Assembly: GCA_035653295.1 (NCBI GenBank) | Contig: DASRCB010000118.1 | Location: 1 to 36,744 of the forward strand | Origin: DASRCB01 sp035653295 | GTDB taxonomy: Bacteria; Acidobacteriota; Terriglobia; Bryobacterales; Bryobacteraceae | Direction: 5' to 3' | Length of the DNA stretch: 36,744 nt | Part shown: piece by piece, positions 22,488-28,235 of the stretch | How positions within the stretch are numbered: position 1 is the stretch's first letter | How the letters are laid out: each line of letters begins with the position of its first letter | Notes under the pieces: model-generated | The model's input: only the letters and a program-made list of their open reading frames with translations | Told to the model about the DNA's origin: nothing | Database searches by the model: none | Translations under genes and position numbers: made by a program

Positions 22488-24176
22488 TTACGGCAATTGC
22501 AGGTTGATACTCCGCAGCTCCCCGTCGCGCACCGATACCTCGGTCTGGGCCTGGGCCCCATCGCGCGACACCTTCACCGTGTAATTCCCGGCGGGCACCG
22601 GGAGCGCGGCCGGGGTGCGCTGGGCTTGCTGCTGGCCGTTGAGGGTGATCGAGGCGCCGGCGGGCGCTGACGTGATGCTGAGCACCCCCTGGGTCTTGTC
22701 CATGGTCAGAAATACATCACTGTCCTGGGGCGTGTAGAAGATGCGGCGCGCGGTGCGGTAACCTTCCGCCTCGGCCTTGAGCGTGTGGCGGCCCGGCGCC
22801 AGCGTGAGCATGCAAGGCGCCTTGCACGTGTCCTGCTGGTTATCGTCGATGATCACGTTTGCTCCCGCGGGTTCCGTGACGAACTGGACCGACTTCGCCA
22901 CCGGCGCCGCGGGCGTCTGCGGCGCGCGAGCCGTCGTTGCCGCCGTGGGCTGCGGAGGGGGAGCTTCCAACGGCGGCTGGGTGGGCGTCGCGGCGGCGGG
23001 GTTGGGTTTTACGGCAGCGTTCGCTGCTGGTGAGGGTTCCGGCTGTTTCGCTGCCGCCGGCTGCGTATCGGATACCGGCGCACTCGGACTGAGCAGGAAT
23101 CGTTGTGCCGCCAGCAGCGCGAGTCCGACCACGCCGATGCCCACCAGCACCCACACCAGATTGCGGAAAATTGGATTGCGTTCGCGTTCGTCGTCCTCTT
23201 CCCGTCCGCGGCGGTGAGGCAAAGGCGGCAGTGCGACGGCCGCCGCCGGAACCGGCGACGGCGGCACGGGGGGCGCAGCGGGAACCGGCTGTGCCGTCGC
23301 CGCGGCAATGGTCGGAAGGCTGTCGATGGCGCCCCGAGCCTGAGGCGCCCAGTCCGGCCGCTTGTTGCATGCGCTTTCCAGTTCCGCGATGAAGTCGATG
23401 CAGGATGGGAAGCGCTTTTCCGGATCTTTCGCCAGCGAGCGGGCCAGAACCGCATCCACTTCCGGCGCGAGCGTCGAATTCAGCCGCCGCGGAGGCGCGG
23501 GATCTTCGCGCACGATCTTGTACAGCAGCGTCGGAAGATAATCCGCGACGAACGGCTTCTCTCCGGTGAGAATTTCGTAAGCGATCACCGCCAGTCCGAA
23601 CTGGTCGGCGCGGCCGTCCACCGCGTGTCCCTGAACCTGCTCGGGCGACATGTAGTTCGGAGTTCCCATCATGCTGCCGCTTTGGGTCATTTGCTGGGAG
23701 ATGATCCGGGCCACCCCGAAATCGGTGATCTTGGCCTGCATGCGCTCATGCAGCAGGATGTTCGCGGGCTTGATGTCGCGGTGGACGATGCCTTTGCCGT
23801 GGGCGTAGTCGAGCGCCGCCGCGGTCTGGCGCAGAATCTGGAAAAGCGCGGATTTGTCCGGCGGCTGGTCCGAGGTCAGGACGCGCTCGAGCGATGGTCC
23901 ATCCACGAACTCCATGAAAATGTAGGCGGTGCCGTCTTCCTGGGCAATGTCGTAGATGGTGACGATGTTCGGGTGGGAGAGAATTCCGGCCGACTGCGCC
24001 TCGCGAAAAAGGCGCTCCTTCATCCGCTCGCGCTCCGATTCCTCAGTCAGGTCGGAGAGGCGGATCGTCTTGATCGCTACGATGCGGCCGATGGCCGGAT
24101 CCTGCGCGCGGTAGACGAGCCCCATCGCGCCTCGGCCGACCTCGCCGAGGACACGATACCTGCCGATGCGGTCCAC
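22488..24176 (-). CDS. Membrane Ser/Thr protein kinase with C-terminal PEGA repeats
   Basis: 562 residues. The N-terminal kinase domain is complete: glycine loop 'GEVGRGAMGLVY' (11-22), Lys36 in 'VAIKTIRL', 'VHRDIKPANILL' with catalytic Asp134, 'TDFGVARI' (151-158), the activation segment 'GTPNYMSPEQ' and 'DQFGLAVIAYEILTG'. A Pro/Ala linker (about 285-320) leads to one membrane helix (about 339-358), then another Pro/Ala/Thr linker and two PEGA modules outside the membrane (about 430-492 and 497-562; 'TEPAGANVIIDD', 'APAGASITLNG'). This is the PknB-like layout with a surface-binding exterior common in acidobacteria. The start is GTG 24176, with no ribosome site but a TACAAT box 9 nt upstream. 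Confidence 0.96.
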   Translation of the reverse strand: MDRIGRYRVLGEVGRGAMGLVYRAQDPAIGRIVAIKTIRLSDLTEESERERMKERLFREAQSAGILSHPNIVTIYDIAQEDGTAYIFMEFVDGPSLERVLTSDQPPDKSALFQILRQTAAALDYAHGKGIVHRDIKPANILLHERMQAKITDFGVARIISQQMTQSGSMMGTPNYMSPEQVQGHAVDGRADQFGLAVIAYEILTGEKPFVADYLPTLLYKIVREDPAPPRRLNSTLAPEVDAVLARSLAKDPEKRFPSCIDFIAELESACNKRPDWAPQARGAIDSLPTIAAATAQPVPAAPPVPPSPVPAAAVALPPLPHRRGREEDDERERNPIFRNLVWVLVGIGVVGLALLAAQRFLLSPSAPVSDTQPAAAKQPEPSPAANAAVKPNPAAATPTQPPLEAPPPQPTAATTARAPQTPAAPVAKSVQFVTEPAGANVIIDDNQQDTCKAPCMLTLAPGRHTLKAEAEGYRTARRIFYTPQDSDVFLTMDKTQGVLSITSAPAGASITLNGQQQAQRTPAALPVPAGNYTVKVSRDGAQAQTEVSVRDGELRSINLQLP

Positions 24177-24185
24177 GTATGAGTG

Positions 24186-24191
24186 ATTGTA
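24186..24191 (-). promoter_or_regulatory. Candidate -10 box for leaderless kinase mRNA
   Basis: TACAAT on the minus strand ends 9 nt before the kinase GTG start codon, so transcription would begin at or within a few bases of the start codon. No good -35 is seen in the GC-rich DNA upstream. The spacing mirrors that between TATAAT and the his leader ATG. Confidence 0.45.
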
Positions 24192-24276
24192 ACGCAGGCC
24201 GTCGCCGCGACCGGCCGCCGCCAGGGAAGCCCGCCGCTCCAGCCTCGGGCCACGCCGAAATTCTTCGGGAGGGCCT

Positions 24277-24306
24277 TTGACAATTTCGGTCTGTAAGCTT
24301 TACGAT
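24277..24306 (+). promoter_or_regulatory. Strong sigma-70-type promoter in the kinase-subtilase gap
   Basis: TTGACA (24277-24282) is a perfect -35; 18 nt later comes TACGAT (24301-24306), a 4/6 -10. The start would be near A24313. It points away from the kinase gene and against the subtilase gene, both on the other strand, so it must drive the small transcription unit described next. Confidence 0.65.
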
Positions 24307-24319
24307 GGAGTTATCACTG

Positions 24320-24335
24320 AGAAAGGAGGTGGTCC
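24320..24335 (+). promoter_or_regulatory. Extended Shine-Dalgarno (16 nt)
   Basis: AGAAAGGAGGTGGTCC. The complement of the usual bacterial 16S 3' end is AGAAAGGAGGTGATCC, so only one position differs, and that one can form a G-U pair. Normal sites in this window use 4-6 matching bases. The distance from GGAGGT to the next ATG (24345) is 14 nt, longer than the optimum. Confidence 0.7.
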
Positions 24336-24344
24336 AGTAAAAGA

Positions 24345-24398
24345 ATGAGTACTGGTAGCGATAGTAATAAATCCACGCGTGAGGTGGCCGACTGCTAA
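24345..24398 (+). CDS. Possible 17-residue peptide ORF in the structured element
   Basis: Reads MSTGSDSNKSTREVADC then TAA. It follows the extended Shine-Dalgarno site and overlaps the 5' strand of the closing stem from codon 11 on, so ribosomes on the ORF would melt that stem. The low-complexity, hydrophilic sequence has no known similarity to me. It may be a regulatory (leader-type) ORF rather than a functional peptide. Confidence 0.4.
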   Translation: MSTGSDSNKSTREVADC

Positions 24399-24482
24399 GT
24401 CGACCGCTCTAACGTTCAGGTTTCGTTCAGTGACGAGGCCGCTGCTCCTGTGGACCGGCCCCTCACGCGATAAGAAAACCTG

Positions 24483-24501
24483 CGAAGGTGCATAACCTTC
24501 G
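24483..24501 (+). terminator. Stem-loop downstream of the structured element
   Basis: CGAAGGT (24483-24489) pairs with ACCTTCG (24495-24501) around GCATA. It is the first of two hairpins between the structured element and the 3' end of the subtilase gene. Confidence 0.45.
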
Positions 24502-24510
24502 GCTACCTTG

Positions 24511-24545
24511 GCCCCGCGGCGCCGATTGCTCCGGCTCCGCGGGGC
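24511..24545. terminator. Strong GC hairpin, bidirectional terminator candidate
   Basis: GCCCCGCGG (24511-24519) pairs with CCGCGGGGC (24537-24545), with an inner GCCG/CGGC pair. On the plus strand it is followed by TTCGAGTTTT. On the minus strand it begins 10 nt past the subtilase stop codon, so it can end both that mRNA and the small plus-strand transcript. Confidence 0.7.
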
Positions 24546-24554
24546 TTCGAGTTT

Positions 24555-26264
24555 TCACTCCCCGTAGATCGCCACATTCGTGGTTTCGCCCGCCGGGGTT
24601 CCCGTACCCCAGACGATCGCGTTCCCCCAGATGATCGCGAATCCGGACGTGCTGCTCGTTCCCCACACAATCGCGCTGCTGTTGATCGCCGTCTGCCCGG
24701 AAACGATGTTGGTCCCCCAGACGATCGCGGTGCCCCAGAGAATGGCGGTGTTCCAAACCGACTTCGGAGCATTGACCAGCGTCGCCTGATGAGTTGTCGA
24801 GTTCCAGGTGACGGTGGGCGACAGCGCGTTCGCTCCGCTGGGCAGCGTATCGGTGTTGTTCAGAGCGGCCCAGACGTCCAGGTACCCCGCGCCGACCGAG
24901 AACAGGTCGTAGTAGTCGGTGTATGTCTGATGCGTCACAGGATCCGTCGCAATACTGGAGGCCGGAAATCCCTTCGACGCCGTCTTCATCAGCCGTGCTT
25001 TCACGGTGTCGGGGGTCAGCGTGGGCGTTTTCTGGAGCAGCAGCGCGGCCGCACCGCTCACCATCGGCGTGGCCATGCTCGTTCCGCTCAGGGTGAAGTA
25101 GTAAGGCGACTGGGATGCGTCGCCGTTCCGGATGTAATAGGTGTCCGGCGTCTCATTTGCCGGATACGAATTGGTGAGCGTCAGCCCCCATGGCAGGCTG
25201 GAGATGATGCGGTTGCCGGGGGCAACCAGATCGGGCTTTGCCACGTGGTCCAGGAGCGTCGGACCTTTGGAGCTGTAGCTGGCAAGCTGATCGTCGTTGC
25301 GGCTGGTCGTCTTCATGTCCTTCATGGCGCCGACCGTGATCGCATACGGGTCGTTCCCGGGAGCGGTAATCGTCCCATACCCATTCGTGCCCGCCGAGTT
25401 GTTTCTCCCTTCGTTACCGGCGGCCACGACCACGACGATTCCCGCCTTCCACGCCTGTTCCACAGCCTGGCACAGCGGATCCTTTGTATAGGATCCGGCA
25501 ACCGGCCGGCCAAGGGAAAGGTTGATGACCCGGATGTTATACGTATTCTTCAGCTGGATGGCAGTCTGGATCGCGGCGATCACGGCGCTGTCCGTGCCCA
25601 CACCGTTGCGGTCCAGCACCCGCAAATTGATCAGCTTAACCGCCGGCGCGATGCCTCGAAACGTGTGCGTGTATTGCGAGCCGTTCGACATTGCAGCCGA
25701 GCCGCCGACGATACCGGCTACATGTGTCCCGTGACCGAAACGGTCGAAGTAGTCGTTGCCGATGTTGGGCACGAAATTCTGGTTATAGACCACCCGGCTT
25801 GCGCCACTGGCGTCGTGCAGATCGGGATGGTCCATGATGCCGCTGTCGATGATGGCAACCCCGATTCCGCGGCCGTCGTAGCCCGACTGGAACGCGGTAT
25901 TGGCGTTGATCGTCGGCTCGGCGTAATCCAGCATGGCATGGACCGTCCGGTCGGGAACCACCGATTCCACCTCCGGATCGTTTGCCAGTTCCGCGATATC
26001 GCCCGCCGGCAGGGTATACGCATCGCTGCGAACGATGCTCAGGTCGTGCTCGAGGCGCCCGCCGCGCGACCGGACTAATGCCCGATGGCGCTCACCGGCG
26101 CCTCGCCGGTACTGAACGATAACCCGCGTGCTGGCCTCGGGATTTCGTTCCATGGCGTCGCGCAATTCTCCCGCGATCTCTCCGGCCCATCCCAGCGCGG
26201 TGCTCGTAGTCAAAACAGCCGCAAGCGCCAGAGCCGGCGTAAGTCTGTGTCCGATGGATCGCAT
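24555..26264 (-). CDS. Secreted subtilisin-family (S8) serine protease with WGT repeats
   Basis: 569 residues. An N-terminal signal peptide (about 1-28: basic start, then 'ALALAAVLTTSTALGWA') is followed by an inhibitor-I9-like propeptide (about 45-115; 'STRVIVQYRRG', 'AELANDPEVESVVPD'). The protease domain has the full triad: Asp140 in 'GVAIIDSGIMDHPDL', His178 in 'FGHGTHVAGIVGG', Ser396 in 'LSGTSMATPMVSGAAALLL', plus the oxyanion Asn284 in 'VVAAGNEG'. After about residue 470 comes a 100-residue tail built from near-repeats AILWGT, AIVWGT, NIVSGQ, AIVWGT, AIIWGN, AIVWGT. The tail lacks a sorting signal I can name. The gene lies upstream of the kinase on the same strand but is separated from it by the plus-strand element. 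Confidence 0.96.
   Translation of the reverse strand: MRSIGHRLTPALALAAVLTTSTALGWAGEIAGELRDAMERNPEASTRVIVQYRRGAGERHRALVRSRGGRLEHDLSIVRSDAYTLPAGDIAELANDPEVESVVPDRTVHAMLDYAEPTINANTAFQSGYDGRGIGVAIIDSGIMDHPDLHDASGASRVVYNQNFVPNIGNDYFDRFGHGTHVAGIVGGSAAMSNGSQYTHTFRGIAPAVKLINLRVLDRNGVGTDSAVIAAIQTAIQLKNTYNIRVINLSLGRPVAGSYTKDPLCQAVEQAWKAGIVVVVAAGNEGRNNSAGTNGYGTITAPGNDPYAITVGAMKDMKTTSRNDDQLASYSSKGPTLLDHVAKPDLVAPGNRIISSLPWGLTLTNSYPANETPDTYYIRNGDASQSPYYFTLSGTSMATPMVSGAAALLLQKTPTLTPDTVKARLMKTASKGFPASSIATDPVTHQTYTDYYDLFSVGAGYLDVWAALNNTDTLPSGANALSPTVTWNSTTHQATLVNAPKSVWNTAILWGTAIVWGTNIVSGQTAINSSAIVWGTSSTSGFAIIWGNAIVWGTGTPAGETTNVAIYGE
24603..24746 (-). repeat. AIVWGT-type hexapeptide repeats in the subtilase tail
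   Basis: Six copies of a six-residue unit with consensus A-I-V-W-G-T, the first two directly adjacent, the others spaced by 6-12 residues. Regular Trp-Gly spacing suggests a short beta-stack or a surface-binding strip. The copies are similar but not identical in DNA, so they are not a recent slip-strand product. Confidence 0.8.
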
Positions 26265-26484
26265 GCCATCGGAAAGGCAAGCGCACGCCCAAAATGCCCA
26301 TCTTTCTTTTCAACAGCTTACATGTATTGGTGAACCTCGGACGGGACATTCTGTCCCCGGCCGCAGGGCGGGTTGTCTGGCGCTGTTTCGCTGTCTGTAC
26401 TATCCCAATCGCGCCACCCCGGCAATACAGGGCCACTCACGGCCGCATGATAGAATGAAGCGTTACCCCAGCGAAAGGTCAGAA

Positions 26485-26730
26485 ATGAAAGCCGCTATTC
26501 ACCCCGCCTACGACGAAGTGAACGTCACCTGCGCCTGTGGAAGCACGTTCAAAACCCGGTCTACCCATAAGGGCGACATCCGCGTGGAAATCTGCTCGAA
26601 TTGCCACCCCTTCTTCACCGGAAGGCAGAAGCTGGTGGACACCGAGGGTCGCGTGGACCGCTTCCAGAAAAAGATCGCCAAGTCGAAAGAGCTGCAGGAC
26701 CGCCGCAAACCCGCGGCAGCAAAGAAGTAA
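26485..26730 (+). CDS. rpmE: 50S ribosomal protein L31 (zinc-binding form)
   Basis: 81 residues beginning 'MKAAIHPAYDEVNVTCACGSTF'. Four cysteines (16, 18, 37, 40) in CxC and CxxC arrangement mark the zinc-binding C+ type; 'HPFFTGRQKLVDTEGRVDRFQKKI' is the family's core. AAAGG lies 7 nt before the ATG. A TAGAAT hexamer at 26451-26456 is a possible -10. The C-terminal tail (RRKPAAAKK) is basic and slightly longer than the minimal form. It abuts the stop codon of the convergent Spy-like gene with no base between. Confidence 0.97.
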   Translation: MKAAIHPAYDEVNVTCACGSTFKTRSTHKGDIRVEICSNCHPFFTGRQKLVDTEGRVDRFQKKIAKSKELQDRRKPAAAKK

Positions 26731-27129
26731 CTAGCGGCCGGCGTTGGCCGCCTTCTTTTCCCGTTCCGCTTTCCACCGGTCGAATTCCGTGCTCTGCCTG
26801 GAGTTCAGCAGGCCACGAATTCTGCTGTCCTGTTCGCGCCGCAGCGCGGCCATTTCCGGATCGATCCGGCTGTGAATCTCCTTGAACCTGGCGCGCCCCT
26901 GATCCAGAATCACGTTGAGATTGCGCACTTGTTCGGGGCTGAGGCCCAGCCGCTGCTTCAGTTCCGAGACGAACCGGTCGCGCCGCGCCTGCTGCGAATC
27001 GGCCCCCACGCTGGTCGCCCGAACGGCGTTCACGGTATAAAGCCGATAGCCGAAAACGCCAACCAGAATTCCGCTCGCAAATACCAGCAGCAAATACAGA
27101 GCGATCGAGGGAGTGGACCGCGAATTCAT
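26731..27129 (-). CDS. Membrane-tethered Spy/CpxP-like (heavy-metal-resistance type) sensor protein
   Basis: 132 residues: one N-terminal membrane helix (about 9-30, 'IALYLLLVFASGILVGVFGYRLY') and a helical, charged periplasmic part with 'RFVSELKQRLGLSPEQVRNLNVILDQGRARFKEI' followed by a second amphipathic helix. This is the pattern of the Spy/CpxP and CnrX/zinc-resistance-associated families that sense unfolded proteins or metals in the periplasm. It overlaps the preceding gene by ATGA and completes a sigma/anti-sigma/sensor operon, so it may tune release of the sigma factor. The ligand is unknown. Confidence 0.75.
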   Translation of the reverse strand: MNSRSTPSIALYLLLVFASGILVGVFGYRLYTVNAVRATSVGADSQQARRDRFVSELKQRLGLSPEQVRNLNVILDQGRARFKEIHSRIDPEMAALRREQDSRIRGLLNSRQSTEFDRWKAEREKKAANAGR

Positions 27130-27449
27130 TTCCTGTCGCTTCCCGGCGCGCTCGCGACCGGAGCCACGTCGATCGAATCCGCGGGATGAGAATCCGCGAG
27201 CAAATCGATATCGGGGCCGCTTCGACTCTGGGGCACGGCGGCATTGATAATCAGCAGCGTGGCCATGGCCAGCCAGATGGCCCCGGCGGCGGTCACAAAC
27301 ACACGCGAAAGCCGGCCGAACCGGGCGCGAAATGTCCGCCGTGCCTCGATGGCGTTCCACAGCGCAGGCATGAATCCCGCAGTTGGCTCGGGGCCGGGAA
27401 GCGAGTCCCGATACGCCGCGAACAGGCGATCCAGTTCCTGGTCGCTCAT
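27126..27449 (-). CDS. Small single-pass membrane protein, putative anti-sigma factor
   Basis: 107 residues. An N-terminal 'MSDQELDRLFAAYRDSLPGPEPTAGFMPALWNAIEARRTF' part faces the cytoplasm, one membrane helix follows (about 47-70), and a short acidic, Asp-rich tail lies outside. No zinc-finger HxxxCxxC motif is present, so it is not a ZAS-type anti-sigma factor. The role is inferred from position: ATGA overlaps with both the ECF sigma gene upstream and the Spy-like gene downstream. Confidence 0.65.
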   Translation of the reverse strand: MSDQELDRLFAAYRDSLPGPEPTAGFMPALWNAIEARRTFRARFGRLSRVFVTAAGAIWLAMATLLIINAAVPQSRSGPDIDLLADSHPADSIDVAPVASAPGSDRK

Positions 27450-28078
27450 GTTATGTTCTCCTTCTTTACCGCTCCCGCGGCGCGCGCGGGGACCCTGCCC
27501 GCGGCCGCCCAGGCCTTCATCACACGTTGTCGAGCCCTGAATAGCCGCACCTTCAGAGCGTTCTCCCTGATGCGGTAAATCGCTTCCAGTTCCTTGAGTG
27601 AGAGTCCCTCGACTTCTTTCAGGATCAGCAGCATCCGATCCGCTTCCGAGACCGACGCCAGCATCTGCTGCACGGTTTCGCGAATCCCCGCCCCCTGCCG
27701 TTCGTCGTTCCCGCGGCGGGTGCTTTCGGCCGCGTCAGCGAGCACCACCTGCTGGTCGCTGAGGTCGGCCATGCGCCGTTCGCTGCGGCGCTTCTGCCGG
27801 CGCAGATGGTCGTAGGCCGCGTTCACCGTCAGCCGGTAAAGCCACGGTTCGAAAACTTCCGGCGAACGAAGCTGATCGAGCGAATAGTACAGCCTCAGAA
27901 AAACCTCCTGGGCCACGTCCTCCACATCTTCCGTCCGCCCAATGAGCCGCCCAATCGTGCCGAAAATACGCTTGCGGTATGCAGATACAATCCTCCCGAA
28001 GGCTGCGTCGTCACCTGCGCGGGCTTGCTCGATATCGGCGAACTCGACCAGCATGCCCGTCAGCGGACCCGGCAACAC
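27446..28078 (-). CDS. ECF-type RNA polymerase sigma factor
   Basis: Up to 210 residues. Region 2 is clear ('AYRKRIFGTIGRLIGRTEDVEDVAQEVFLRLYYSLDQL', then 'PWLYRLTVNAAYDHLRRQKRR'), and region 4 ('VQQMLASVSEADRMLLILKEVEGLSLKELEAIYRIRENALKVRLFRARQRVMKAW') carries the -35-binding helix-turn-helix. No region 1 or 3, as in group IV sigma factors. The start is GTG 28078 (AGGAAGA just upstream) or ATG 28054. It is the first gene of a three-gene operon with an anti-sigma candidate and a periplasmic sensor. Two copies of TGTAACCTG upstream may be its own promoter signals. Confidence 0.93.
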   Translation of the reverse strand: MLPGPLTGMLVEFADIEQARAGDDAAFGRIVSAYRKRIFGTIGRLIGRTEDVEDVAQEVFLRLYYSLDQLRSPEVFEPWLYRLTVNAAYDHLRRQKRRSERRMADLSDQQVVLADAAESTRRGNDERQGAGIRETVQQMLASVSEADRMLLILKEVEGLSLKELEAIYRIRENALKVRLFRARQRVMKAWAAAGRVPARAAGAVKKENIT

Positions 28079-28121
28079 TCTTCCTGCGCTGGCTGTAGAG
28101 GAAGGCGTGTCTGCAAATTCT

Positions 28122-28130
28122 CAGGTTACA
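28122..28130 (-). promoter_or_regulatory. TGTAACCTG repeat, proximal copy (ECF -35 candidate)
   Basis: TGTAACCTG reading toward the sigma gene, 44 bp from its GTG start. GTAAC-type boxes are common -35 elements of ECF sigma factors. An identical copy lies 67 bp upstream. The matching -10 is not certain. Confidence 0.4.
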
Positions 28131-28188
28131 AAACGTCGCCCGCCCGAGGCGTGGAATCCTTCGCGACTACCCGTTCATGTAGTGACAG

Positions 28189-28197
28189 CAGGTTACA
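28189..28197 (-). promoter_or_regulatory. TGTAACCTG repeat, distal copy
   Basis: Exact 9-bp repeat of the element at 28122-28130, in the same direction. It is followed 18-20 nt later by GGGTAGTCG, which could contain a -10. It lies between the divergent starts of the sigma gene and the large secreted protein gene. Confidence 0.4.
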
Positions 28198-28235
28198 TCC
28201 CCTCCCAGAATGATGAAAGCGAAGGAGAAGAGGGG

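Larger units (their letters stand above)
24313..24545 (+). ncRNA. Structured RNA candidate with full-length anti-SD complement
   Basis: Predicted transcript from the promoter at 24277-24306 to the hairpins at 24483-24545. Near its 5' end (24320-24335) it carries AGAAAGGAGGTGGTCC, which can pair with the whole 3' tail of 16S rRNA (fifteen Watson-Crick pairs and one G-U). Then comes a 17-codon ORF (24345-24398). A long closing stem joins CGCGTGAGG (24376-24384) to CCTCACGCG (24461-24469), continued after one bulged T by GGCC-type pairs (24386-24390 with 24456-24460). Inside is a small CGACT-GCTA-AGTCG hairpin (24389-24402; its first two bases compete with the top of the closing stem) and a CGTTCAG direct repeat (24413-24419 and 24424-24430). 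CTCCT at 24445-24449 could also mask the AGGAG of the ribosome site. No known RNA family is recognised. Confidence 0.5.

Noticed and set aside
24789..26078. 429-codon plus-strand ORF opposite the subtilase
   Set aside because: Antisense shadow of a complete S8 protease gene; no ribosome site and a biased Arg/Val/His composition.
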